Below are positions 14,703 to 22,870 of a DNA stretch of 64,000 nucleotides, in pieces (positions within the stretch are counted from its first letter, which is position 1; each line of letters starts with the position of its first letter). The position numbers and the translations under genes were made by a program. The stretch covers positions 1 to 64,000 of the forward strand of contig JAFTHW010000001.1 of assembly GCA_017457225.1 (NCBI GenBank), read 5' to 3'. The notes below the pieces were generated by a model. It did not search any database and was not told the origin of the DNA. It saw only the letters and a list, made by a program, of their open reading frames with translations. Origin of the DNA: Clostridia bacterium. GTDB lineage: Bacteria; Bacillota; Clostridia; Christensenellales; Borkfalkiaceae.

Positions 14703-17675
14703 ATGGGATTGATTAAGTATTTAATGAGCAGTGACGGAAGAAGAAGCCTGAAGAAGCTGAACAAAATGGCGGACGTAGTGGACTCTTTGGAGGGAAAATA
14801 CAAAGAGATGGACGACGAAACGCTCAAGGCGCAGACGCAGGTTTTGAAAGACCGTCTTGCGGCAGGCGAAACGCTGGACGATATTCTCTACGACGCGTTC
14901 GCGGCGCTTCGCGAAGCGGCGAGCCGCGTATTGGGAATGCGCCATTTCCGCGTGCAGGTCATCGGCGGTATTTGTTTGCATCAGGGTCGTATTGCGGAAA
15001 TGCGTACAGGCGAAGGTAAAACCCTCGTTTCCACCCTCCCTGCTTATCTTAACGCTTTGTCGGGAAAGAGCGTGCATATCGTCACCGTCAACGATTATTT
15101 GGCAAAACGTGACGCGGAGTGGATGGGAAAGGTCCATAAATTTATGGGACTCACGGTCGGCGTAGTCGTGCCCGGTATGGACGACGACGTAAAGAGAGAA
15201 GCGTACAAGTGCGACATCGTGTACGGTACGAATAACGAGTTCGGTTTCGACTATCTGCGTGACAATCTCAAAACCGATCTTTCCAAGATGGTACAGCGCG
15301 ATTTGACGTTTGCCATCGTCGACGAGGTGGACTCCATTTTGATCGACGAAGCGAGAACGCCTTTGATTATTTCGGGCAAAGGGGAGAAATCCTCCGATTT
15401 GTACGTACAGGTAGATCGGCTCGTCCGCACCCTTTCGGGGGGCTTTGACGACGAGCTGAAAGAAGCGGAAGATGCGGCGTATTCCGCGTTGAAAGCGAAT
15501 AAGAAAAACAAGAAGAAAAAAGTCGTGGACGACGAAGAAGACGAGGAAGAGGAGTTCGTCGATTATACGAAAATGACGCTGGAAGAGCAGGCGAACTACG
15601 AAGCGGAGCAAGCGGAGAAAAAAGCGGCGGCTTTGGCGGCAGCTCCCGAGGGAAGAAAGTCTTTGGCGGCGGCGAAAGATTGGGATTATATTATCAACCG
15701 CAAGGAAAAGACGGTCGAACTCACGGACAGCGGCGCGAGAAAGGCGGAGAAATTCTTCCGCATCGATAACATTGCGGAAATCGAGCACGCCGATCTCAAC
15801 CACCACATTCAACAGGCGCTCAAGGCGCACAAACTTTTTAAGTTGGACGAAGATTATATCGTCAGCGAGGGCGAAGTCGTCATCGTAGACGAATTCACGG
15901 GGCGTCTGATGATCGGCCGTAGATATTCGGACGGATTGCATCAAGCGATCGAGGCAAAGGAAGGCGTGGAAGTACGCAGCGAAAACAAGACGTACGCAAC
16001 CGTTACGTTCCAGAACTACTTCCGTTTGTATTCCAAACTCTCGGGTATGACGGGTACGGCAAAAACGGAGGAAGCGGAGTTCAGAACCATTTATTCCCTC
16101 GACGTTGTGGAGATCCCCACCAACCGTCCTATCAAGCGTGTGGATTTGCCCGATAAAGTCTATTCGACGGCGGCGGGGAAAAAGCGCGCGATCATCGAAG
16201 AGATTATGCAACGCCACGAGAGCGGTCAACCGATCCTTGTCGGTACGTCGTCGGTCGATAAGTCGGAAGAGATTTCCAGACTGTTGAAGCGCAACGGCGT
16301 AAAACACAACATTTTGAACGCGAAAAACCACGAACGCGAAGCGGAGATCGTCGCGCAGGCAGGTCGTTTAGGCGCAGTTACCATTTCTACGAATATGGCG
16401 GGTCGTGGTACGGACATTCTGCTCGGCGGTAATCCCGAGTATTTGGCGAAGAAACGACTCCGTGAAGAAGGTGCGAAACCCGAGGATATCGACTTGGCGA
16501 TGAGTATGTACATCACCGACGTTTCCGAGGAAATTTTGACGCTTCGGGAGCGCTATAAAAAGGTATATCAATACTATAAAGCGGAAACGGATCAGGAGAA
16601 AGAGCAAGTTATCGCGGCGGGCGGTCTTTGTATCGTAGGTACGGAACGTCACGAATCCCGTCGTATCGACAATCAGCTCCGTGGTCGTGCGGGTCGTCAA
16701 GGGGACATCGGTATGTCCGTATTCTATCTTTCCTTGGAAGACGATCTCGTTATGCGCTTTGGCGGCGAGAGAATGAAAGCGTTGTATTCGTTCTTCAAGA
16801 TTGACGAGGACACGTGTTTAGAATCGAGAATGCTCTCCCGCGGTATCGAGAACGCGCAAAAGACCATTGAGGGTAGAAACTTCGGTATCCGTAAGAACGT
16901 CCTGCAATACGACGACGTTATGAACAAGCAACGTCTTGTAATGTACGAAGAACGTATGAACGTTCTCCGCGGCGGAAACGTACACGAACAGGTACTCAAA
17001 TATATCCCCGACTACGTAGCGGAAACGATCGCTTCGACGGTCAATATCGAGAATATGCCCGAGCTTTGGAACGAAGAGGAACTCAACGCCGCGCTCGAGG
17101 CGAAAGTATTGCCCGAGGGCACGAACTACGTCACGCGCGAGCGTTTGACGAAGTGGGATTACGAGTTAGCACTCAAAAAGATCTCGGCGAAAGTTGCCAA
17201 AGAATACGAAAAGAAGATCGAAGAATTTAAAGAATTCGGCGTAGATTTCTATAACGTGGAACGCAGAGTGCTGTTGATGACGGTAGACAGAAATTGGATC
17301 GATCATATCGACGCGATGGATCAACTTCGCAAGGGTATCGGTTTGCGCGCGTTCGGACAGGTCGACCCCGTCATTTCCTATAAGAAAGAGGGCTTCGATA
17401 TGTTCGACGAAATGGTAGAACGTATCCAGCGTACGACGATCAGCGTACTTTTGAAGGTGAAAATGGAAATTCGTCCCGCTCCCGTAAACGTAAATGCGAA
17501 CGCGGCTGCTCCGACGACTCCGAAAACGAGCGCGCCTACGCAAAGCGCGGCGCCTGCGGCGGTTAGACCGACGCCTGCCAGAACGTTTAGAAGACAGATG
17601 CCCGAACCTTTGTCGAATATGTCTTCGTACAAGAACGCGGCAAAGAATCCAAATGGCGATAAGCAAGATAAATAA
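14703..17675 (+). CDS. secA: Preprotein translocase ATPase SecA
   Basis: A 990-residue motor that drives unfolded preproteins through SecYEG. Visible are Walker A MRTGEGKT (about residues 100-107), the DEAD-like VDEVDSILIDEARTPLIISG, the preprotein cross-linking region, and NBD2 with GTSSVDKSEEIS, TNMAGRGTDI, GTERHESRRIDNQLRGRAGRQGD and the helical scaffold. It is longer than B. subtilis SecA (841) because of a highly charged insert at about residues 240-322, with KKNKKKK and EEDEEEE runs and Ala/Glu-rich helices, just before DWDYIINRKEKTVELT. The C-terminal tail is Ala/Pro/Thr-rich and lacks the usual CxCxnCH/C zinc motif that binds SecB or lipid. Operon with prfB, 8 bp downstream. Confidence 0.97.
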   Translation: MGLIKYLMSSDGRRSLKKLNKMADVVDSLEGKYKEMDDETLKAQTQVLKDRLAAGETLDDILYDAFAALREAASRVLGMRHFRVQVIGGICLHQGRIAEMRTGEGKTLVSTLPAYLNALSGKSVHIVTVNDYLAKRDAEWMGKVHKFMGLTVGVVVPGMDDDVKREAYKCDIVYGTNNEFGFDYLRDNLKTDLSKMVQRDLTFAIVDEVDSILIDEARTPLIISGKGEKSSDLYVQVDRLVRTLSGGFDDELKEAEDAAYSALKANKKNKKKKVVDDEEDEEEEFVDYTKMTLEEQANYEAEQAEKKAAALAAAPEGRKSLAAAKDWDYIINRKEKTVELTDSGARKAEKFFRIDNIAEIEHADLNHHIQQALKAHKLFKLDEDYIVSEGEVVIVDEFTGRLMIGRRYSDGLHQAIEAKEGVEVRSENKTYATVTFQNYFRLYSKLSGMTGTAKTEEAEFRTIYSLDVVEIPTNRPIKRVDLPDKVYSTAAGKKRAIIEEIMQRHESGQPILVGTSSVDKSEEISRLLKRNGVKHNILNAKNHEREAEIVAQAGRLGAVTISTNMAGRGTDILLGGNPEYLAKKRLREEGAKPEDIDLAMSMYITDVSEEILTLRERYKKVYQYYKAETDQEKEQVIAAGGLCIVGTERHESRRIDNQLRGRAGRQGDIGMSVFYLSLEDDLVMRFGGERMKALYSFFKIDEDTCLESRMLSRGIENAQKTIEGRNFGIRKNVLQYDDVMNKQRLVMYEERMNVLRGGNVHEQVLKYIPDYVAETIASTVNIENMPELWNEEELNAALEAKVLPEGTNYVTRERLTKWDYELALKKISAKVAKEYEKKIEEFKEFGVDFYNVERRVLLMTVDRNWIDHIDAMDQLRKGIGLRAFGQVDPVISYKKEGFDMFDEMVERIQRTTISVLLKVKMEIRPAPVNVNANAAAPTTPKTSAPTQSAAPAAVRPTPARTFRRQMPEPLSNMSSYKNAAKNPNGDKQDK

Positions 17676-17683
17676 GGAAGAAT

Positions 17684-18781
17684 ATGTTCAAAGCTGACGA
17701 TTACAGATTAAAAATTCAAGGAATGCGCGCGACGCTCAAAGAAGCGGGTTACGCATTGGATATTGAGCATTTGCGCCCCCGTCTTGCGGAGCTTGAAAAA
17801 GAGCAAGAAAACCCCGACGTTTGGCAGGATTTGGAAAAATCCACGAAGATCGGTCGGGAGATTGCCGTACTCCGCAATAAGATCACGGCGTTTGAGAAAG
17901 GCGAAACGGCGATTGCCGACGCCGAGGACGTCATTGATCTGATTGAGGAAACGGAAGACGAGAGCTTGATTGCAGAACTCGACGAAATGGTATCGGTTGC
18001 GGAAAAGGATATCGAGGATATGCGTATTCGCGCCATCTTAAAAGGCCCGTACGACAGCCACAACGCAATGCTCACGTTGCACGCGGGCGCAGGCGGTACG
18101 GAGGCTTGCGATTGGTGTCAAATGCTGTATAGAATGTACTGCCGCTATTGCGAGAAAATGGGCTTTAAAGTTTATGAGTTGGATCGGGAAGCAGGCGACG
18201 GCGCAGGATTTAAGAGCGTGGACTTCCGCGTAGAGGGCGAAAATGCGTACGGATATTTGAAAGCGGAGATGGGCGTGCACCGTTTGGTGCGTATTTCCCC
18301 GTTCGATGCGAACAAACGCCGTCAAACTTCCTTTTGTTCTTTAGAGGTTATGCCTGAGGTTGAGGACGACAACGAAGTGGAGATCAACGACGACGATATT
18401 CGTATCGACATTTACCATTCGGGCGGAGCAGGCGGTCAGAACGTCAACAAAGTGGCTTCCGCCGTGCGTATTACCCATTTCCCTACGGGAATCGTCGTAC
18501 AATGCCAGAACGAGCGTTCTCAGCTCCAAAACAAGGCAATGTGTTTCAATATGTTGCGTTCCAAGCTCTTGGAAAAGAAGATCGAGGCTCGGCAAGCGGA
18601 AGCGGCGGCGATGAAAGGCGACGTGAAGAAGATCGAATGGGGCGCGCAGATCCGTTCCTACGTGTTCTGTCCGTACACGATGGCGAAAGACCACCGTACC
18701 GGCTACGAAAAGGGCGATATCCAGGCGGTTATGGACGGGGATATCAACGGATTCATCATCGATTATCTCAAAAAATCTTAA
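17684..18781 (+). CDS. prfB: Peptide chain release factor 2
   Basis: A 365-residue factor that terminates translation at UGA and UAA. The specificity loop SPFDANKRRQTSF carries the RF2 Ser-Pro-Phe tripeptide. GGAGGQNVNKV contains the GGQ that enters the peptidyl transferase centre. The reading frame is continuous from MFKADDYRLKIQ through LDIEHLRPRLAELEKE, so the autoregulatory +1 frameshift (in-frame UGA near codon 25) found in E. coli and B. subtilis prfB is absent here. Start ATG 17684 has AAGGAAGA upstream. It follows secA by 8 bp, the common secA-prfB operon, and a short terminator follows. Confidence 0.97.
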   Translation: MFKADDYRLKIQGMRATLKEAGYALDIEHLRPRLAELEKEQENPDVWQDLEKSTKIGREIAVLRNKITAFEKGETAIADAEDVIDLIEETEDESLIAELDEMVSVAEKDIEDMRIRAILKGPYDSHNAMLTLHAGAGGTEACDWCQMLYRMYCRYCEKMGFKVYELDREAGDGAGFKSVDFRVEGENAYGYLKAEMGVHRLVRISPFDANKRRQTSFCSLEVMPEVEDDNEVEINDDDIRIDIYHSGGAGGQNVNKVASAVRITHFPTGIVVQCQNERSQLQNKAMCFNMLRSKLLEKKIEARQAEAAAMKGDVKKIEWGAQIRSYVFCPYTMAKDHRTGYEKGDIQAVMDGDINGFIIDYLKKS

Positions 18782-18788
18782 AAAAGGC

Positions 18789-18809
18789 GGCGGCTTGCCG
18801 CTCTTTTTT
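18789..18809 (+). terminator. Terminator after prfB
   Basis: A short GC stem (GCGG region with CCGC, CTTG loop) followed by CTTTTTT, immediately behind the prfB stop. Confidence 0.7.
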
Positions 18810-18848
18810 GTCAAATCGTAAAGGGAGCGAAAGTAAGCATCTTTCGCC

Positions 18849-19955
18849 ATGGTAGAAAAGAGTATGTACGATCCTATCAAAAACGTCAATATTCATAAAG
18901 AAGAGCCGATCATTCTTGGGATTGAAACTTCCTGTGACGAAACGGCGGCGGCTGTGATTCAAGGCAGGAAGATTCTGTCGGACGAGATCGCGTCCTCCGC
19001 TTCCATACAGGCGAAATTTGGCGGCGTAGTGCCCGAAATTGCTTCGAGGGCGCACACCGACGCGGTGGCGGCGGTGGTGGAAGCTGCGGTCAAAAATGCG
19101 GGGATTACGTACGCAGAAATCGACGCCGTAGCGGTGACGTACGGCGCGGGGCTTTTGGGCGCGTTGCTCGTGGGCGTATCCTTTGCCAAAGCGTTCGCCT
19201 ACGCGTTAAATAAGCCCCTGATTGCGGTCAATCATATTCGCGGACACTTGGCGGCGGCATATTTGGACGAGCCTACGCTGAAGCCTCCGTTCGTGACGCT
19301 TTTGGCGAGTGGCGGACACACGGCGATTTTGCATACCAAAACCTTTTCGGAGTTTGAAATTTTAGGTGCGACGATGGACGACGCCGCAGGCGAAGCGTTT
19401 GATAAAGTCGCGAGAGTGCTGGCCTTACAATACCCCGGCGGTCCGAATATCGAACGTTGCGCGAAAGAGGGGACTCCCAATATTCCGATGCCGAAGATGC
19501 TCAAGGGCGGCGGCGGATATAACTTTTCGTACAGCGGTTTAAAAACGGCAGTCATCAATTATTGTCATACGAAAGAACAGAAAGGGGAAACGTACTCTAG
19601 GGCGGACGTTGCGGCGTCCTTCCAATGCGCGGCGGTGGACGTTTTGGTGGAAAAGACGGTGGCGGCGGCGAAAGAAACGGGCGTAGACACCGTGACCGTG
19701 GGCGGCGGCGTGGCGGCGAACACGTATTTGAGAGAGAGTTTGTCAAAGGCTTGCAAACGCAGCGGTTTACGGCTTGTAATGCCGCAAAAACGGTATTGTA
19801 CGGATAATGCGGCAATGATCGCCTCCGAGGGCTTGACGCAATTCAAGCTCGGGAATTTTGCGATGATGGATCTGACGGCGAAAGCTTCCATTCCGTTGCA
19901 TTCGACGTTGGAAACGGTGCAAAGCAAGCGCGCGAACAAGAGCGAGGGCGTATAA
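18849..19955 (+). CDS. tsaD: tRNA N6-threonylcarbamoyladenosine transferase TsaD
   Basis: A 368-residue ASKHA-fold enzyme that moves threonylcarbamoyl from its AMP adduct to A37 of ANN-decoding tRNAs, with TsaB and TsaE (not in this window). Family signatures are GIETSCDETAAAV (about residues 24-36), the metal-binding HIRGHLAAA pair of histidines (about 127-131), LLASGGHTAIL, MDDAAGEAFDKVAR, and the C-terminal CTDNAAMIA. The start is uncertain: ATG 18849 has a distant GGGAG, while ATG 18864 gives a protein closer to the family norm. The stop touches the next start codon (TAA-ATG), coupling it to the permease. Confidence 0.96.
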   Translation: MVEKSMYDPIKNVNIHKEEPIILGIETSCDETAAAVIQGRKILSDEIASSASIQAKFGGVVPEIASRAHTDAVAAVVEAAVKNAGITYAEIDAVAVTYGAGLLGALLVGVSFAKAFAYALNKPLIAVNHIRGHLAAAYLDEPTLKPPFVTLLASGGHTAILHTKTFSEFEILGATMDDAAGEAFDKVARVLALQYPGGPNIERCAKEGTPNIPMPKMLKGGGGYNFSYSGLKTAVINYCHTKEQKGETYSRADVAASFQCAAVDVLVEKTVAAAKETGVDTVTVGGGVAANTYLRESLSKACKRSGLRLVMPQKRYCTDNAAMIASEGLTQFKLGNFAMMDLTAKASIPLHSTLETVQSKRANKSEGV

Positions 19956-20906
19956 ATGTGGAAAGAGTTTGTTGAAATTTTACACCACGCCGTAGAAGAT
20001 ACGCTGCCGCTTTTGCCGTGGCTCGTATTGATTTACGTCGTAATCGAGCTGATCGAAAGCAAAATGGACTTAAAAAAAGCCAACCGTTTAAGCGGTAATT
20101 TGGGTCCGCTCATCGGCTCGGCAACGGGATTAATTCCCCAATGCGGCTTTTCGGTCATGGCGGCGAAATTTTACGAAAAAAAATATATTACGGTTGGAAC
20201 GTTGCTTGCGATTTTCTTTTCCACAAGCGACGAAGCGTTTATTATTTTGCTCTCCTCAGGAGCGGAAGGCGCGGTTTGGGTGCTTCCTCTTTTGACAGCG
20301 AAAATCCTTTCGGGGATCCTTGTCGGGTACGCCGTAGACGGATTTTTACGGTTAATTGGGCGCAAGCAGGCATGCGTTGAATTGATAGAGAGCGAAAAAA
20401 CGGCGGACACGACTCGGGAAATTTTTATGCAGCGGTATTTATCGGAGTCGGACGAGGAAGTCAGTTGCTCCTGCGGACGGAAACACGACGGGGAGAGTCC
20501 TTGGAAGATTTATTTCCTGTATCCGTTGTTGCACGCGTTGAAAGTGGCGGGATTTATTTTCCTCGTCAATTTCGCGCTCACGGCGATCATTCACGGAATC
20601 GGCGAAGACAAGTTCTCAACGTTTATGCAAAAAAGTAAATTTTTTCAGCCGTTCATCACTTCGGCGATCGGCTTGATTCCCAACTGCGTATCGAGCGTCG
20701 TGTTAACGGAAACGTTTTTGAGCGGCGGGATTTCATTCGGCTCGTGCGTGGCGGGACTTTGCGCGAATGCGGGTATGGGTTTTGTGGTGCTCCTGCGGAA
20801 CGTAAAACAATGGAAACGCAACGTAGGGCTCATCGTATTTTGCTATTTCGCGGCGATTGCGCTCGGGAGCCTTTGTAATCTCATTCCGCTCAGCTGGATA
20901 TCTTAA
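19956..20906 (+). CDS. Putative heavy-metal/manganese permease (ArsP_2-like)
   Basis: A 316-residue polytopic protein with an internal duplication: two hydrophobic halves, each with a conserved 'G-L-I-P-x-C' turn (ATGLIPQCGFSVMAAKFY near residue 50; AIGLIPNCVSSVVLTETF near 235). That pattern fits the 'putative 10TM heavy-metal exporter' / putative manganese transporter family. A hydrophilic loop between the halves contains SCSCGRKHD, a plausible metal ligand. The start codon follows the tsaD stop directly and there is no independent promoter. The substrate is not determined by sequence. Confidence 0.72.
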   Translation: MWKEFVEILHHAVEDTLPLLPWLVLIYVVIELIESKMDLKKANRLSGNLGPLIGSATGLIPQCGFSVMAAKFYEKKYITVGTLLAIFFSTSDEAFIILLSSGAEGAVWVLPLLTAKILSGILVGYAVDGFLRLIGRKQACVELIESEKTADTTREIFMQRYLSESDEEVSCSCGRKHDGESPWKIYFLYPLLHALKVAGFIFLVNFALTAIIHGIGEDKFSTFMQKSKFFQPFITSAIGLIPNCVSSVVLTETFLSGGISFGSCVAGLCANAGMGFVVLLRNVKQWKRNVGLIVFCYFAAIALGSLCNLIPLSWIS

Positions 20907-20976
20907 CGGGCGTTTAAAGAAAGAAAATTGTTGTTATATATAAAGTAAGAAAGATTTTTTCTGCGGAGGAAAAAAG

Positions 20977-21285
20977 ATGGAAGAAGTAAAAGTGCTTCAA
21001 AAGGAACAAGGTGGATTACAGCTCGCGCTGTCGGGGGATATTGATCTCGGCAACGCGGAAACGTTTTACGAAGCGGTGATGGCGGAATATAGAAGCTGTC
21101 CTGCCAACGTGACGTTCGACTGTCGGGAACTCAATTTTATCGACAGCACGACGCTCGGCACGTTCGTAAAGATCTTAAAAGGGGTAAAATCGGACGGGTA
21201 CGGAATGAAACTCGTCAATTTACAACCGAAGATCAAGAAACTGTTTTTGATTTGTTCGTTGGATTCGGTGATGGAGATTGCGTAA
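20977..21285 (+). CDS. STAS anti-anti-sigma factor (RsbV/SpoIIAA-like)
   Basis: A 102-residue STAS domain protein. Family members release a sigma factor by binding its anti-sigma kinase when unphosphorylated. The conserved phosphorylatable Ser is Ser57 in NFIDSTTLGTF. The N-terminal strand pattern LALSGDIDLGNAETF is standard, and length matches SpoIIAA/RsbV (about 110). GGAGGAAAA precedes ATG 20977. First gene of a four-gene module (STAS, degenerate RsbW, sigma, intact RsbW) with spacings of 1-18 bp. No RsbU/SpoIIE-type PP2C phosphatase is in the window. Confidence 0.9.
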   Translation: MEEVKVLQKEQGGLQLALSGDIDLGNAETFYEAVMAEYRSCPANVTFDCRELNFIDSTTLGTFVKILKGVKSDGYGMKLVNLQPKIKKLFLICSLDSVMEIA

Positions 21286-21286
21286 A

Positions 21287-21643
21287 ATGGAAAAATTTTC
21301 TGTTACGTTGCCCTTAACGGGTGAATATTTGACGACCGTTCGACTCACTACGGGTGGACTGTGCTCGTTGGTCGGCTTTGACGTGGACACGGCGGAGGAT
21401 TTTAAGGTATGCGTCACCGAGAGTCTGTTGATTTTGCGCCGTAGCGGTTACGCAACGGCAAATATTGCGTTCACGGTTGCGGAAACGCTGGGTTGCGTCG
21501 TAGAAGGCGTGGAAAGATCAGGCGAGAAACAGGACTCCATAGAGGATGAAATTTCTCATTCGTTGTTGACGGCGTTGCTCGGAAACGTGGAGTTCTTCGA
21601 GGACGAGCGCGGCGCGACGCAAAGAATCGTATTTGAAGGTTGA
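21287..21643 (+). CDS. Degenerate RsbW/SpoIIAB-like anti-sigma protein
   Basis: A 118-residue protein whose N-terminal half follows RsbW closely (EYLTTVRLTTGGLCSLVGF, then EDFKVCVTESLLIL). In RsbW/SpoIIAB the N-box is E-x3-N, where Asn coordinates Mg-ATP; here Glu45 is kept but the Asn position is Ile49. The G1 and G2 glycine boxes are also not recognisable; the C-terminal part reads EISHSLLTALLGNVEFF. ATP binding and kinase activity are therefore unlikely. Start ATG 21287 (GGAG at 21271-21274) is preferred over TTG 21278. Inferred: binds the sigma factor or the STAS protein without phosphorylating. Confidence 0.7.
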   Translation: MEKFSVTLPLTGEYLTTVRLTTGGLCSLVGFDVDTAEDFKVCVTESLLILRRSGYATANIAFTVAETLGCVVEGVERSGEKQDSIEDEISHSLLTALLGNVEFFEDERGATQRIVFEG

Positions 21644-21658
21644 GTGACGGGAGAACGA

Positions 21659-22378
21659 ATGGAACTGTTTAAGCGGTACAAGGAGAGCGGCGATATTGCT
21701 TTGCGCAATCAAATCGCCGAGAAATATCTCTACATAGCGGAGCTCCTCGCCAAAAAATTCGTGGGCAGAGGCGTGGAGTACGACGATTTAAAACAAGTGG
21801 CGTCGTATGCGCTTTTGCGTGGCATCGACCGCTTTGATCCCGACCTGGGTATGCAGTTTACGACGTTTATCACGCCGACGATCACGGGGGAGATTAAGAA
21901 TTATTTCCGCGATAAATCGCGTATGATCAAGCTTCCCAGACGCTTGGGCGAGATCAGCTCCGCAGTGCGAAAATTTTCTGCGGAGTACGAATCGGAAAAG
22001 GGTGTAAAACCGAGTATGAAAGACATCGCCAAGGGACTTTCTTTGGCGGAAGAAGACGTCGTAAGGGCGTTGGAAGTGAGCGGCACGCTGTCGTTGGACA
22101 GTATGGCGACGGGCTCGGATGGGGAATCGGAAGGCTCGTTGTATTCCCTTCTTGCCGACGGCGAGGATAAGTATGAAGCGTTTGAAACGAAAGAGACGCT
22201 TCGCGCGGCAATGCAGGATTTTTCGGATACGGAAAAGAAACTCTTAAAATTACGCTATGAAGACGAATTATCGCAAAATGAAACGGCAAAGCGTTTGGGC
22301 GTATCCCAGATGTTCGTTTCCAGAATGGAGCGGAAACTGTTGCTCCGTTTGAAAGATAAATTGGCGGATTCTATATAA
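21659..22378 (+). CDS. SigB/SigF-family RNA polymerase sigma factor
   Basis: A 239-residue group 3 sigma factor. Region 2 (VEYDDLKQVASYALLRGIDRFDP and TFITPTITGEIKNYFRDKS) recognises the -10. Region 3 (PRRLGEISSAVRKFSAEYES) and region 4 HTH (LSQNETAKRLGVSQMFVSR) complete it. IKLPRRLGE at the end of region 2 is closer to SigB than to SigF/SigG. Start ATG 21659 is chosen for GGGAGA at 21649; GTG 21644 is possible. The order STAS - RsbW-like - sigma matches both rsbV-rsbW-sigB and spoIIAA-spoIIAB-sigF, so stress versus sporulation cannot be settled here. Confidence 0.88.
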   Translation: MELFKRYKESGDIALRNQIAEKYLYIAELLAKKFVGRGVEYDDLKQVASYALLRGIDRFDPDLGMQFTTFITPTITGEIKNYFRDKSRMIKLPRRLGEISSAVRKFSAEYESEKGVKPSMKDIAKGLSLAEEDVVRALEVSGTLSLDSMATGSDGESEGSLYSLLADGEDKYEAFETKETLRAAMQDFSDTEKKLLKLRYEDELSQNETAKRLGVSQMFVSRMERKLLLRLKDKLADSI

Positions 22379-22396
22379 AATAAGGAGGGGGAAAGC

Positions 22397-22759
22397 GTGG
22401 ATTTTGAAGTAAAAACTTATGCGGCGCTGCGAGCCGCCATACGCGAATTTTGTGATTTCCTCGCTTCCGTAGGCGCTTCCGCCGATTGCATTTTCGATAG
22501 CCGTTTGGCGATGAGCGAACTTATCGGGAACGTCTTGCGGCATTCGGACGGGGTTGCCTTTGTAAAAGGGAATATTCAAGACGACGTCGTGGTGCTGGAA
22601 ATTTGCTCGTCTACGCCTTTCAAACCTCCTCAAAAGAGTCGGCTCGTCGACGTGTATGCGGAGCACGGCAGAGGCTTGTATCTGGTGGATACGGTCTGTG
22701 GAGAGCGGTCCACGGGCGAGGACGGAGGAATTTGCATCAAAATTAAAATCAATCGGTAA
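22397..22759 (+). CDS. RsbW/SpoIIAB-like HATPase anti-sigma kinase
   Basis: A 120-residue GHKL ATPase of the anti-sigma kinase type. The N-box is intact (SELIGNVLRHSDG, Glu41 and Asn45) and a G2 box HGRGLYLVD is present near residues 88-96. It starts at GTG 22397 after AGGAGGGGG, 18 bp behind the sigma gene, in the place occupied by rsbX in B. subtilis. Inferred to be the ATP-dependent kinase of the STAS protein and antagonist of the sigma factor, complementing the degenerate copy upstream. Followed at once by a strong terminator. Confidence 0.85.
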   Translation: MDFEVKTYAALRAAIREFCDFLASVGASADCIFDSRLAMSELIGNVLRHSDGVAFVKGNIQDDVVVLEICSSTPFKPPQKSRLVDVYAEHGRGLYLVDTVCGERSTGEDGGICIKIKINR

Positions 22760-22767
22760 GAAAAGGA

Positions 22768-22793
22768 CAGCAGGCGTTCCGCCTGCTGATTTT
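22768..22793 (+). terminator. Terminator of the sigma operon
   Basis: A perfect 8-bp stem CAGCAGGC / GCCTGCTG with a GTTCC loop, followed by ATTTTAT. Confidence 0.85.
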
Positions 22794-22817
22794 ATATTCT
22801 ATAAAAGTTATAGAATA

Positions 22818-22846
22818 TAAAAGAGCCGACCCAAACGGTCGGCTCT
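22818..22846 (-). terminator. Terminator of the 22871-24241 membrane protein gene
   Basis: A perfect stem GAGCCGACC / GGTCGGCTC followed on the minus strand by TTTTATATTC. A palindromic AT-rich stretch (22791-22819) lies between it and the sigma-operon terminator. Confidence 0.85.
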
Positions 22847-22870
22847 TTGCGTTTCAAGAGATACGATTTA

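Noticed and set aside
14721..16331. 536-codon open frame antisense to secA
   Set aside because: Shadow frame; no family resemblance and no ribosome site.
17684..17780. Programmed frameshift in prfB
   Set aside because: The frame is open throughout the N-terminal region with no internal UGA.
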